Assembly (NCBI RefSeq): GCF_932526225.1 | Contig: NC_064048.1 | Coordinates: 7,667,015-7,731,014 of the forward strand | Source: Nematostella vectensis | Taxonomy: Eukaryota > Cnidaria > Anthozoa > Actiniaria > Edwardsiidae | Reading direction: 5' to 3' | Length of the DNA: 64,000 nucleotides | In this document: in pieces, positions 33,508-45,736 of the stretch | Numbering within the stretch: the stretch's first letter is position 1 | How the letters are laid out: the number at the start of each line of letters is the position of its first letter | Position numbers and translations under genes: made by a program | Notes under the pieces: model-generated | What the model saw: only the letters and a program-made list of their open reading frames with translations | Databases searched by the model: none | What the model was told of the DNA's origin: nothing

Positions 33508-34965
33508 TTATTTCTTAAGAGGACATGATTCACCATGTGTATCAAAAACACAAAATTTATCACACACAATCCTGATTTGCTTCAAAAATGGCGGTTTTGT
33601 AAGATCAACCCATTTTACAACTCTTTCTTTCATACTTTTAGATGGAAGCCCTTTAAGGTAGCCCAGCTTCTTACCAGAAAAAGTAAGAGCCAGGGCAACG
33701 TAGCCCCCATTCTTCAAACCTCTAGGGATAGCTACAAAAAGAATCTCTTCTTTTCCCCTGTATACTTTTTGTATATAAAAGAAAGGGGTTTGGACTGGGA
33801 TGGTCTGGGGTGGTATGTTGAAAGATGTACAGTGCTGATATATTTCTGTTGGATAATTAAACTTATTGCCTCTATTATCATAAGATACATATTTTGGCAG
33901 TATAGACAAGCACTGACCTTCTTCCACTTTACCTTCAACAGGTTTTTCCTGGCTTGGTGCACGAAGACATTGAGACGGAACATTTGCTAGCTTGTCAACT
34001 ATTTTCTCATACCAATCAACAGGATAGTATCTTGATTTTTTTTCTTCAATGGTGAAATGTCCAGTTTTAGCAGTCAATCTGCTGTGTTTGTCAAGTTGAT
34101 CAAATCCAAAACACTCGTTAAATTTCTTCGATTCTAAAATTTCTTGGCTTTTACTGTAAACAAAAGCGATGTGCAATGGTCCCATTAAGGCACACCCACT
34201 TATGACTTTTTTTTTCAAATGATTTTCTGGCAGTTCAAAGAAAGCATGGAAAGTTCTATAGAAATTTTTATGTTTTTCCGGAGCACCCTTCAACTTTTGA
34301 TCAATTTCATGATTGGGAGAAATAAGGTACAGTTTTAGCGTCTTCTCAATGTTATTTGTAACGCCTTTGTCAACCTCTACAATCCCTGTTCCTTCGTTCT
34401 TCTTGTAGTTCAGAAGGACTTTGCGGATGTCTTTCCATGCTTCAAAAACCTTATCCGAGTCTATACTGAAACACATGCAACGCCATATTATTGATGCCAT
34501 TGCAAAAAAGAGCCAAGGAAAACCTGAATCCAGCTTGCATTTGACTTTCTTTACAGAGTCATCTTTTAAAAAGGGTTCGTAAAACTCTTGATTTAGGTGA
34601 GTCTCACCCCAACCAAACCTCATTTCACAGTCTTGACAGAAAGCTCTAAATCCCATTTCGCTTACTGGCCCGCTAGTTCCTAGACGGAAATTACAAAACT
34701 CCGTTTGTCCAGCTTCTTCCAAAATCGAGTGAGGGAAATAATGACCAAGCTGATTAATTTTCTTCGTTGTGTCTTGGCAAAGAACGCAAACCGGAAGTTT
34801 TCCGCCTTGTTGGCATTGAGCTGTTAGTCCCGCTAGCTTTAGTAGATCACGAGATTCGACTTGTTTTTTCTTCTTCTGATCCATGACTTTTTTATACAGG
34901 TCTTTATGTTCTTTGAAAGTGTTTTCAGTGCTGGCTGGTTCTGCGGGGTCTCGAGCCTCCGCCAT
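33508..34965 (-). CDS. Intronless HNH-like zinc-motif protein, copy B
   Basis: Same protein as the copy at 15483-16940, with the same length and an intact frame. The preferred ATG is at 34963-34965 inside CAAGATGGCGG; the frame is open to 34995. The CVLC, GHYFPHSIL, CQDCEMRF and WGE residues are kept. The N-terminal ~40 residues have private changes (for example TENTFKEHKD). The zinc-motif region to about residue 200 follows copy C (QCQQGGKLP, NFRLGTS, QDCEMRF). The C-terminal half follows copy A almost exactly. This patchwork points to exchange between paralogues. Function unknown. Confidence 0.7.
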   Translation of the reverse strand: MAEARDPAEPASTENTFKEHKDLYKKVMDQKKKKQVESRDLLKLAGLTAQCQQGGKLPVCVLCQDTTKKINQLGHYFPHSILEEAGQTEFCNFRLGTSGPVSEMGFRAFCQDCEMRFGWGETHLNQEFYEPFLKDDSVKKVKCKLDSGFPWLFFAMASIIWRCMCFSIDSDKVFEAWKDIRKVLLNYKKNEGTGIVEVDKGVTNNIEKTLKLYLISPNHEIDQKLKGAPEKHKNFYRTFHAFFELPENHLKKKVISGCALMGPLHIAFVYSKSQEILESKKFNECFGFDQLDKHSRLTAKTGHFTIEEKKSRYYPVDWYEKIVDKLANVPSQCLRAPSQEKPVEGKVEEGQCLSILPKYVSYDNRGNKFNYPTEIYQHCTSFNIPPQTIPVQTPFFYIQKVYRGKEEILFVAIPRGLKNGGYVALALTFSGKKLGYLKGLPSKSMKERVVKWVDLTKPPFLKQIRIVCDKFCVFDTHGESCPLKK

Positions 34966-35222
34966 CTTGGATGATGACAACGCAGAAAAACGCACTGTAT
35001 ATGAGCAACAGCTTTAAATCTACATATGGATCTCCCGGCGACTTTTTGCTTGCATCTAACTTTTCACACACAATTTCACTAGATGTCGTGCTGAAAAGCA
35101 TACCCTGGAAACCAGAGGCTCCAAGAGTTTTTGAGCGAAGCGAGATAGAAATACGTGGTTTCAGAGCTTCGAACAATGTCGTCCCCAGGGTCTTCTGGGT
35201 AATTTTCAATATGGCGTCTAGC

Positions 35223-35231
35223 TGAAGAACA
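35223..35231. repeat. MULE target duplication, left (copy B)
   Basis: TGAAGAACA immediately before the terminal inverted repeat, as at 56267-56275 in C. The right-hand partner has been deleted in B. Confidence 0.8.
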
Positions 35232-38200
35232 ACTTGCGGCTAAATGCAGGAATCGATCCAGTTCCCGATTGGTCAAGAGAGCAATAGTCTTCCGACGGTA
35301 TGCCGATACCCACCGAGCGGTCATCGGCCAAACATCGTTAAAGCTGTTCCACACGTGGGACGGAATAGAGAAATTTGTTTGTTTGATGATACTTTACTCT
35401 TCTATTTTGCGTTTTGTGGCACGAGCAAAGATGTTAGACATTTGAAAATACCTTTTTTTTACCGTCCTCGAAGGATCTTTTGTCGAGTGTCTCTTCACTT
35501 TGAGGTTGGAAAAAAGAAGCTGAGTATCAAGACTTTTGTGCACACGAGGTGAGTTCGATAATTAACAGATTTAAGGTATCACAATATTTGAACACGTTGC
35601 TTATATCATATAAGTTAATAGGATTGTTAGCTGTTATAAAAGATCAGGTCCCAACCTGCATAGTAGAGAACGTATGAGTGTACTTTATTAAGTGGCGAAA
35701 AGCTCCATTTCATCGATCAAGATCGATTCCTGTATAACTGAAAAAGATCCATTCCTTTTTATCGCCCCCCAAAATTAAGTAAGGTTGTATTTTATATGTT
35801 TCTATCTTAACTTTAAGTAGTATTTTGATAGTTATATTTCTTTTTTCAAATTGATAAGGTTTCAACGGTAAAACAGTAAGGTCAATTTTTTTGGATACCG
35901 GATCGATTTCTGCATGAAAGATCCATAAACCACAGCACTAAAAACTAATATCGTACTACTCATATATTTGTATCCATTCAAGACATGCAAACCTCTCAGC
36001 TTTGGCCAGGCATTTAATTTCAAGCAAAAACTTGTTAAAATAATGTCTCAATTATATGGCAGTCTTCATTTTAATTACCCATTGTCCCCTACACCAGTCT
36101 GTACAGGACGTAGCATCAGCCTACAGTAGGATAAATGGTATTGAAGATATGTATCCATCAAGGTGATAGCAACTACTCTTCAACCAAGTAGTAGCTTGGG
36201 TTTTTAGACAATTTCAGTGCGAACAAGGATTAATAGCAGAATTGTCGCCCCGTAACAATTCTCAAATAAAACAACCAAACACTTAGAAATATTATAAACA
36301 GGATTATACAGAACAATATTCAAATAAAACTTGTAAATTTATGCTCAATGAAGTTCAACCTAATTTCCTTCCATTTTATGAGGTTGCCATTGCCTATGCA
36401 TGCTGGGACCCTAGTAATAAATTATTGGATAGACTTCTATACAAGTTTCTGCTTTTTCGATGCAGACTCTAGGCAGTCCTTGCACATCCAGTTGTTGCCA
36501 GCAGGTTTTGCACACATCCTGGAACACAAAGATAACACAAAGTTTGATGTAGTGGACTCACAGGAAACCAACAAAATATTTTTGTGTTCAAAAGATGTGA
36601 CTAATTTTTCAAAGTTAATTGGTAGTGTTGTTGTTGTTATTGAGAATTTATTAATCTGATAAGCTTACCAGTCAAGTACCCTTTCACAACTGTAACACGC
36701 AATTTTGTTGGTATTGTTATCTGCAAGCAAAACCAGACACTTCTAACAATACATGTAGTCTTTTTTTTTAGTTTTCTTTTTGTTGAGTAGAACCTCTGCG
36801 TCTCCATTTTCTTGTTTGCTGGAGCAGTTTTGTTATTTGCCAGAGGGATTGTATCAGTCTTTTTTTTTATTAAGGCCGTAAGCAGATTTTGTGTTTTTGT
36901 CAAGTCCTTTTCTAGCTGTTTTAGAATACTTGCTGCGTGACAGCAATCCACTTTCTCTAATAACTGGAGAAGTCCTTCCTTTATTCTTTCTTTGGCTGAA
37001 TCCACATCAGGTTTTTTGGACTCTACACATTTGGCCAGGAATTCTATTTCTTGGTCTAAATTTGTTTCTAATTGACTTTTTTATGCTCATTTTCTTTTTG
37101 TTCGGCCAGTCTCTTTGCCAGGTGGATATGCTTGCATATTGTTGTTGTTATGAGGGAGTCTGGACAGGTGCATTGAGACTGATGAATGCAAATATTGCAT
37201 TCTTTACATCTCACCTTGCATTTAGTATCTTCCGGGCAACAAATTGCATGCAAAACTACTCTGTTTACATGTTTGTTGTCGTCTGATGAAACAGACCATA
37301 CTCCATCTCCTACAGTGACAGCATTTTGTGGGGACATAAGCAAACTTTGTTTGTGTCTCTTAGAAATGTTGTTTATTCGATAGCTTAATTTTCCTTTTGT
37401 CATTTTTATCATCCTATTGAAGGCCTTGTCCCACACATACTGCTGAGATTTACCAAACATGTATCTACACATTTGTTTACTTTCCCTTTGAGATACACCC
37501 TTTTGAACACTCTGTGGAAGGCTTCCACATACATGTTTGTATTTATCCCCATTCCTTTTCTATAACAGTATGCCCATTCCTTTTTCTTTGGCACCCAGTC
37601 TTTTCTAAAGTATTCATAGAATTCTATTGTTTTTGAGCCCAGGTAGTTTAGAAGAGCTAGAAGCAGTTTCTTAAAAACATCTTCATTAGTTTCTTGGAGG
37701 GCAGTCCTCATCATTTTGTACACCTCCTCTTGAACCTGCTTACTACCTATCTTTCTTCTGAGTTCTAACTGCCAAGCTTTGTCAGTGTGCCAGGTGCATA
37801 TAAGCTTAGCAGGGTGGAGGCCTCCCAATATGGCTATCCAAGCATTGTAGAACTGTGGGGCCATGTCACTCATAAAAAAACTTGGACTGTATGACCCCAC
37901 AGTTTTTTCTAATTTCCCTAATAAATATTGTCATGGTGGTGAAAGTCCTCATGACTTGACAAACACCATCCCACAGGAAAACCTTGATCAAACTCATCCA
38001 TGACTAATATTGTTGTTAGTGTAAAGTCATATGCATTTGTGCCATGAGTTGAATCGCAGCAAATGCCTTTGTGGCCAAATCTTGTCAGCATATTTTTTTG
38101 AATTTGACTTTGCAAAACAATAAAAAAATCGGATTTCTGTAGGTCATACCCTTCCTCTGCTATCTGCCCCTGTAGTTTATAGTACAATACAGGGTTATTA

Positions 38201-38490
38201 TCCTCTAAACTCCACTCTGTTATCCATGTAAGCACACTTTGTTGGTCATTTGGATGACGTTGAACATCTTTCAGCCCATATGCTCTTTCAATGTTTTGGA
38301 TGTCTTTACGCTCCAGAATGTGGTGTCTGCCTATGTTCTTAGTTGATACACTGTCCCGTACATCTTGTAGAATTTTTTCCTTTGTTACTCCCTGTTTCAG
38401 TTGTTTCAGTATATTGTAGAATTGATTTACTTAGTCCTTTAAAAAATAACCTGTCTTCACCTGTATAGCAGGAAAAATGATGTGTTTCTT
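35232..38490 (-). mobile_element. MULE DNA transposon, right-truncated (copy B)
   Basis: Begins ACTTGCGGCTAAATGCAGG, as in C, and follows C until TGTTTCTT (38483-38490). There it jumps into the DUF6589-like gene. In C the same TGTTTCTT occurs at 59531-59538 and again at 61144-61151, so about 1613 bp was lost between the two microhomologies. The N-terminal zinc fingers, right TIR and right target duplication are gone. Confidence 0.93.
36680..38470 (-). pseudogene. MULE transposase remnant (copy B)
   Basis: Same reading-frame pieces as in C. One piece has CCDSTHGTN and FPVGWCLSSHED. A DDE-core piece has FFMSDMAPQFYNAW and ICTWHTDKAWQ. A SWIM-type finger (CTCPDS...CKHIH) follows, and then a lysine-rich tail. 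The pieces lie in different frames at shared positions (near 37910, 37480 and 37085), so the frameshifts predate the B/C duplication. The N-terminal C2H2 fingers are deleted. This copy cannot make a transposase. Confidence 0.85.
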
Positions 38491-38493
38491 GTG

Positions 38494-41400
38494 CTTGCAG
38501 ATCCATCCATGAAGAGAATCCATATCCAGATCTGCAAGTGGTGTGATCTGGATATCCTTGAAATGGCTGTGGGCTCTTGCATGAACTGGCTGAAATGGCC
38601 GAAGTTTTCTCAAATCCCAGACCATCCCTTGCTCATCTGCTTCCGAACTCACGGTGGAATGGCGAGAAGAGTTGTGTAAGTGGATTTTTTGGCAAAGTTA
38701 TCCAAAATGGCCTTGACGCCAGCTGCTGCCTTGAGGCTCTGACCATGGCCTTCTCTGTCTTGTTAGCCCCCATGCTCTTAACGATGTTCTTGCTCGTCTT
38801 GTTACAGATTTCTTGTGCTGTTCCTCCCTCTCCCACCAGACCAGTTCACGGATCGTCCCCATTTGACGCGATGTGCGGTTTCCTCTGACAGGAGAGCCTG
38901 GAAATAAAGGATTGTAAAAATGTTATTAAAAGCATTATGGGGCTTTAAAAAGTGGTTGACTCCCTGCTGGAAAGGTAGCTTGCAAAGGAAGCCCTATAAA
39001 ACAGTAATATTATAGACATGGAAAGGTTAAGAAAAGTCAAAACACATTTATTTTGACCTGCAATTACTCTATGTAAAACAAATAAGATACATTTTTATGT
39101 TTACTTTGACTTTGAAATAAGTGACTGCCAAATAGAGAATAACTTTTTTACATAGTGTTGCTTTATAGTGGTTTAACTGTATCTTAAATTGATTATAAGG
39201 GTAATATTTGGCACGGGGTTTTTTTCAGAGTAGGTGGTGGAAATGGGTAAGTAAGGGCTGGAAGTCATTTTATTTTATCAGTTAAAATTTAAAAAAGTAG
39301 CTGCCTCTCGGTGGAAAATATGAAACCCCTCTGTGAGGTCCTTAATTTCATCAACAATTATTACATAAAAGGATAAATACTGATAATGTAGTTTTAGTTA
39401 ATACCTGTCATTTAAAAAAAAAAAGCCAATCAATTGTTTCAAAAGTTTTTTCCAGATGTCCTTAGGGCCGCTATGGTTCAACTTTAATATTCTTAAAAAA
39501 TATCAATAAGACATTACCTCTAATTGTGCAATACTGGTGAGCCTTTCCACAGCATACTTGGAGTAGCTGCTTTGACTGCGGAAGTAGAAGAGTAGTCACT
39601 TGTTGTTGATGTGATTTCCCTCTCCATCACCCTCGGCACATGTGTCCTTCAGTTGCATGAGAAATACAACAAGTTCAATCACATTCAGCCCATAGTATCT
39701 GCAAGTAAGGCGTTTTGTTAAAGTTAGTATTAACTATAAATTACAAGAATATTTTATGTTTTTTTTTTGCTTATTGCCGCAGCCAAGGTGTGTTAGAAAT
39801 GAGAGCTAACATTATACATACATACCACACCATCCATATGAAATGTATCCTAGTGTGTAACTGACTTTGTCAATGCTTTCATCTGGATGTTGTTGAGCTT
39901 GTGCTTCCTCGTTGTCTTCAGGGTCTGCTGGTGGGGATGTTGCATAGTTGTGGTAACTACATCATTTTCTCTCTACCTTTCTCTAGCTTTCGGGTCATTA
40001 CATAATTTGCTCTCTACTCTTCTCTAGCTTTCGGGTCATTACATCATTTGCTCTCTACTCTTCTCTAGCCCTCTGGTCTGACCCACAAGCTCAGCATCAG
40101 GGTCTGCCATGACATATTCATCAACAAAAGCTCCTATCACATTGTCATAGTAGCCCAATTTTTCTGTTTTTGTATGATGGAGGATCCTTGCAGGTGGGAT
40201 GTGCCTGGTTGGCTGGCTGTCGGTGGTGTCCATCCCAAAGAATTCTATGCCAGCCTCTATGATGTATGCTTTGCCAACACTCAATAGAAATTGCTCACAC
40301 CCTTCATATGACCTATTAGAATAACATAAAAAGTATGATTTTAACTAGTGATCATTCAAACACTTTCAATCTTTTAAATAGTGTGTCATCCTTTTTCCCA
40401 ATATACAAAAAAATGGTTTGATAGTGGAACACTGCTCTAAGGAAACCAAATTCCCTATTTGTCATGTTTCTTTTTAATTAACGAATACTTGTTAGTAAAA
40501 AATTTTTTGCAATGCTGTATAAAATCTTTATTGCTTTACTGTTACCTTGTTACTTTCTCTGGAGTAACGTTTCGGCGGTTGTACTTTTCCCTGAAGAATT
40601 TCAGTGTCCCAATCTCTCGGATGGACTCTGCTGAGTAGAGATTTTTCTGTATACAAGCTGAAAAAAGACAAGCATAATAAACAACAGTGCATGTTAGTAT
40701 TTTTTATACTGGTTTGTGGGTGGAAACAAGGCACCTGAATTTTTTGTTTCGAAACTTCGAGGAAATAAAAAGCTTTGAATGAGAATGATGAAGATTGCTT
40801 CTACTCCTGTACCATTGCTAATTCTAGCAACTAAACTTACTTTTTATAACTGTACCTGTAGAAATGACATCTTGGTATGAGAGTGCTTACTAAATGGTGA
40901 ACAATGATCAAATCGGTCTTTTGCGGTGTGGCAACCAGCTCTCAGATCTTTTGCTCCAGCAAACCTGACACGGGTGAGCTGGTCTCCTCTGAAAGGAACT
41001 GTTATTCCTAACATGTGGTCATCTAGTTCCTCCCTGATCACATGGGCTGCAGGTTGGTCTGGTTCTGACTGAACATCACAAAGACCACCTGGCTGGGCAG
41101 GTCCAGCATGGTCTGGGACAACAATCTTTCCAGCTTCTTTGTAGACCATTTCAATTGTGTCCTCATATATACATAGTATGTCTACAACATCACTATATTT
41201 CTTCTCATCTTTGAGCTGTAGAGGAAGAGGGAGGATGTCTGTCTTCTTGCTCATCTCTTCCTGGTATTTGTGTTGTATGTGTGATGGCACCACAGATTTA
41301 AGGAAGTGGAGGGCTGGTATAGCAGCAATAAGGACACGTGCAACCAGTACCTTGAAGTCTTCTCGCAGCTTTGTAACCTCATTTTCATCAAGCAGGAAGG

Positions 41401-42436
41401 CCTTGTTTGGAAGGGTCTTGATATCTCTCTGTGGAGCCTTCTGGGACATGCCTTCTGTTGGAATTCTCTCAATGATTAAGTTTGAGGCAAAGTGATACAG
41501 GTCCTTATTCTGATTGTCACTGCGCATGTCATGTGCCCTAACCCTGCAATCCCAATTATCACCTGTCCCTTGGAGTCTCTTTCCATCTTTGACTGCTTGT
41601 ACAACTTTGTCTGTAAAATGTCCACCTACAACATCAAGCAAGTTTTATTTGCTCCTTTGGGAAAGTCCAAAGCCAAGACGCTGACAACGATTCATCAGCT
41701 GAAAAACAACAAACATATGTTTGACATTTGAATAAATTTTTGTATGCTTTTATGGGGAAAGCAAGGGCACATTGGGCAGCTAGTTTGATAGGGATAACAT
41801 AAGTAGCAAACATATATGTTTTAAACCTGTCTTTTTTTTCTGTAATTTTGGGCCTAAAGAGGTACTCAAAGGTACCTTTGGACCCTCATTTACACACATT
41901 AAGGCTTTGGGAGGGATAGGATAGAACATAGTATGATTAGACACTGTTAATAATAATATCTTGATCTTTACCTGTGTCTTTGCATTTCCTTCTGTGAGAA
42001 GAATGGTGTTGACCCTTTGGACAAGACTTAGCTCTCGGTTTCTTTGGTACATAAGTACCCCATATAAGAGGGAGATTGGTGCCTCCACAGTGTCTGGTGG
42101 CTTTTTTGCAACTGTAGTTAGCACTTTGTAGAGAAGTGGGCAGCGGTTTGACATTTCTCCAACTACTTTTTTGAAGTCGTACTCTGCCATCTCATGGTAG
42201 GACTTTTCTCTTAAAACTGATGGGCTCCTCTTATGGCAAAGCTCAGCGCAGGATCTGTCTAGCTCTGTTAGAAACCTTTCTTCACAGACATATTTAAGGG
42301 TTGAATCACCAAATATGACAGACAATGATAATTGAAGGATTGTGTGTCTTTGATGCATAGATGAGCCTCTCTTCACACACATCATTGATGCCAGTAGTAC
42401 AAGGCTGTTTACAAATTTGTTTTGTATGATTATCAT
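38494..42436 (-). pseudogene. DUF6589-like spliced gene, copy B (decayed)
   Basis: Same exon set as A. The first recognised exon region reads through where A has a stop (TTA at 42065-42067), giving an uninterrupted LREKSYHEMAEYDF...LSLVQRVN block. TAA at 41645-41647 and TGA at 39596-39598 remain. The last exon has a 14-bp loss near 38820 and a 1-bp loss near 38731 relative to A, plus the shared A6 frameshift. The extreme 3' end is joined to MULE sequence by the deletion, replacing the normal C-terminus with a foreign tail. Confidence 0.7.
39955..40069. repeat. 41-bp satellite, about 2.8 units (copy B)
   Basis: The short state of the same array that reaches about 74 units in A. It is flanked by the same exon sequence on both sides. 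Confidence 0.93.
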
Positions 42437-43211
42437 TTTTAAAAATCCAATTTATCATATACAATCATGTTCATGTCACAGGGGGGGGGGGGTTGCTGAC
42501 CCCCCCCCTCCCCCCCCACACACACAAACAGACTTTTTTTAATGGATTTCAATTTCTTTACACGATCGGGCACGGTTTACGTTGCTTGCGATTGCTTGAT
42601 AAAGACAATATTATACCATTTCAATTGTTTTAACTCCCCCCCCCCCCCCCGCCCACACTTCCACCCCCATTTTTTTCGACCAGTCCACCGCCCTTGTGTC
42701 AAAGGCGCTACCCTACTGCGGTAAAATTTGGCGAAGACAAGTAGTTTTCACTACAAGTGTAAGCATGTGGGGCAACTCCCAACTTTTTTAGCCCCACAAA
42801 TTTACTCTATCATTCTCTTATTCTTGGCGCCAAAATCTAATTATAAATCACGCTACGCATAAATCGAGTTATGCTTGCGTACTCCACTACTCCCAATTGA
42901 AAAAATTGATATGGGGGGATTTCTTCCAAAAAGCCAACAATTTTACTCACTTTAATGGGTACCTCTTAGCCTATGAAGTTTTATTCACAATGCAACATGT
43001 CTTTGATACCTGCTTTTCTTTTTCTATATCAATTAATTTTGAGGGTTTACATGGATATATATATATATATATATACTCGTCATCAGAAATAACTTATTAT
43101 AAGTACTTTAAAATTTTCAATTAAAACTCCACTCCCCCCACAGCTAATTCTGAATACGCGCCTGCTAAACGTTTACGTTCTTGTTATGATTTCCAGAGAT
43201 AAAACGCATAT
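42437..43211. other. 5' flank of the DUF6589-like gene (B)
   Basis: Matches the A counterpart, with an added G11/C-rich run (42481-42521) and a longer TA run (about 43052-43074). No coding exon seen. Confidence 0.4.
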
Positions 43212-43765
43212 AACGAACCCGCGCGTTCCTAAATCGAGATTCAGGAAACTATTTGGCTGACTCACTCGTCCGTTCTTGCTCATGCGTTCGCAAAACAACG
43301 AACCCGCGCGTTCCTAAATCGAGATTCAGGAAACTATTTGGCTGACTCACTCGTCCGTTCTTGCTCATGCGTTCGCAAAACAACGAACCCGCGCGTTCCT
43401 AAATCGAGATTCAGGAAACTATTTGGCTGACTCACTCGTCCGTTCTTGCTCATGCGTTCGCAAAACAACGAACCCGCGCGTTCCTAAATCGAGATTCAGG
43501 AAACTATTTGGCTGACTCACTCGTCCGTTCTTGCTCATGCGTTCGCAAAACAACGAACCCGCGCGTTCCTAAATCGAGATTCAGAAAACTATTTGGCTGA
43601 CTCACTCGTCCGTTCTTGCTCATGCGTTCGCAAAACAACGAACCCGCGCGTTCCTAAATCGAGATTCAGGAAACTATTTGGCTGACTCACTCGTCCGTTC
43701 TTGCTCATGCGTTCGCAAAACAACGAACCCGCGCGTTCCTAAATCGAGATTCAGGAAACTATTTG
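43212..43765. repeat. 85-bp minisatellite, 6.5 units (copy B)
   Basis: Units start at 43212, 43297, 43382, 43467, 43552, 43637 and 43722 (partial). This is two units more than in A. Confidence 0.95.
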
Positions 43766-44664
43766 CACGCGCGCCCTGCGCAGCCCCCCTACCCTGTGTA
43801 CCCACGTCCTGCGCACCCCCAACCCCCTGTCACGTACGGGACTGCGGTTTGAGCATTTTAAAAATTGACGGTTCTCAAAATCGCAGAGTAAGATGGACTT
43901 GAGGAAGATGGTTCGACCATTGAATTGATTGACATAACCAATGACTGGAAGCCATTTGATTGAAGGCACTTTGGTATTTTAGATAATTGCATAATTGCTT
44001 GATATTGATTAATAGTTTATTCATCATTCGTTTTGACTCCCTTTTTCTGGGATAGCATTGAAATGCCTTTTTCGTCACCAAATATTAAAAGTAAAAATGA
44101 GATACATTGAAGACAGCTTTCCAAGTAGCTTGATTTGTTTTCCTCAAGGAGAGGAAGTTAAACGAACGATCACAAACGATCACGTCTGATAAATCAGGCT
44201 AATTTCAACGCGGCTGTTTAGAGGATTGTAACTATCATGCAGTATTTAAAATCTTGTAACATTTTCATCATAAAAAATGAGTGTTAGTGCCGTAGTGCCG
44301 TAGCAGGGGTGGGGCACTGGGGGGCATATGCCCCCAAATATTTTCAAAAAACATAAGGAAATGACCAGTAGGGGCGTGGCTGTGCACCCTAATATTTTCT
44401 TAATGTTTCTGTATTGTGCTCCCCCCCCCCCCCCAAAGCTTACGTGGTCTGCTACGGCTCTGATAAAGGATACCCTATTCTACATAATTCAGTGAGGTTA
44501 TTTCTGTAAGTGCTGATCTGTGTGCATTTCATATTGCGTCTCAAAGCATTTAGTTTTCCTGTAACTGATGAACTGCTTATTTAATTTCTTGTTCGCGAGG
44601 CATTTCACCAGGGTGACGTCACAAGAGCACAGGAGCATGTGACAGGTTTGACTTGTCTGCGGAG
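43766..44664. other. Unit 3' region (B)
   Basis: Counterpart of 27518-28409 with the same palindromic MITE-like element (about 44290-44460), whose left end GTGCCGTA is duplicated. No gene. Confidence 0.5.
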
Positions 44665-45518
44665 AGTAGTTTTACATACTCTTAGTAGTTTTACATACTC
44701 TTAGTAGTTTTACATACTCTTAGTAGTTTTACATACTCTTAGTAGTTTTACATACTCTTAGTAGTTTTACATACTCTTAGTAGTTTTACATACTCTTAGT
44801 AGTTTTACATACTCTTAGTAGTTTTACATACTCTTAGTAGTTTTACATACTCTTAGTAGTTTTACATACTCTTAGTAGTTTTACATACTCTTAGTAGTTT
44901 TACATACTCTTAGTAGTTTTACATACTCTTAGTAGTTTTACATACTCTTAGTAGTTTTACATACTCTTAGTAGTTTTACATACTCTTAGTAGTTTTACAT
45001 ACTCTTAGTAGTTTTACATACTCTTAGTAGTTTTACATACTCTTAGTAGTTTTACATACTCTTAGTAGTTTTACATACTCTTAGTAGTTTTACATACTCT
45101 TAGTAGTTTTACATACTCTTAGTAGTTTTACATACTCTTAGTAGTTTTACATACTCTTAGTAGTTTTACATACTCTTAGTAGTTTTACATACTCTTAGTA
45201 GTTTTACATACTCTTAGTAGTTTTACATACTCTTAGTAGTTTTACATACTCTTAGTAGTTTTACATACTCTTAGTAGTTTTACATACTCTTAGTAGTTTT
45301 ACATACTCTTAGTAGTTTTACATACTCTTAGTAGTTTTACATACTCTTAGTAGTTTTACATACTCTTAGTAGTTTTACATACTCTTAGTAGTTTTACATA
45401 CTCTTAGTAGTTTTACATACTCTTAGTAGTTTTACATACTCTTAGTAGTTTTACATACTCTTAGTAGTTTTACATACTCTTAGTAGTTTTACATACTCTT
45501 AGTAGTTTTACATACTCT
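44665..45518. repeat. 19-bp satellite, left part (45 units), B/C junction
   Basis: Tandem AGTAGTTTTACATACTCTT units, uniform by eye, interrupted by Gypsy-2. With the right part at 50043-50294 the original array had about 58 units, against 40 at the A/B junction. Confidence 0.98.
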
Positions 45519-45663
45519 TGTAGTGTCCGCCGCATTGCATTATGGATTGTTAAGGTGCGCAATGCACCATGGTAGAACACATGTCAGAGTTCCGCCATCT
45601 TGTATTAAATGTGGAAGACCACGAGTCTGTTTCTTTTTGTTTTGTTCCTTGCCGAACACCACA
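45519..45663 (+). repeat. Gypsy-2 5' LTR
   Basis: 145 bp, TG...CA ends. Contains CCGCCATCTTGTATTAAAT at 45592-45610, a YY1-like word next to an AT-rich stretch. Confidence 0.95.
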
Positions 45664-45666
45664 TTC

Positions 45667-45684
45667 TGGCGACGAGGATGGGAT
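45667..45684 (+). promoter_or_regulatory. Gypsy-2 primer-binding site, tRNA-Ser(GCU)
   Basis: TGGCGACGAGGATGGGAT begins three bases after the LTR. It is the complement of the 3' end of animal tRNA-Ser(GCU) including CCA (ATCCCATCCTCGTCGCCA), an 18-nt match from memory of the tRNA. Confidence 0.85.
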
Positions 45685-45736
45685 CAACAACTGGATAAAC
45701 ACATACTGAAGTTAAATCTGTCAAAAAAAAGCCGGT

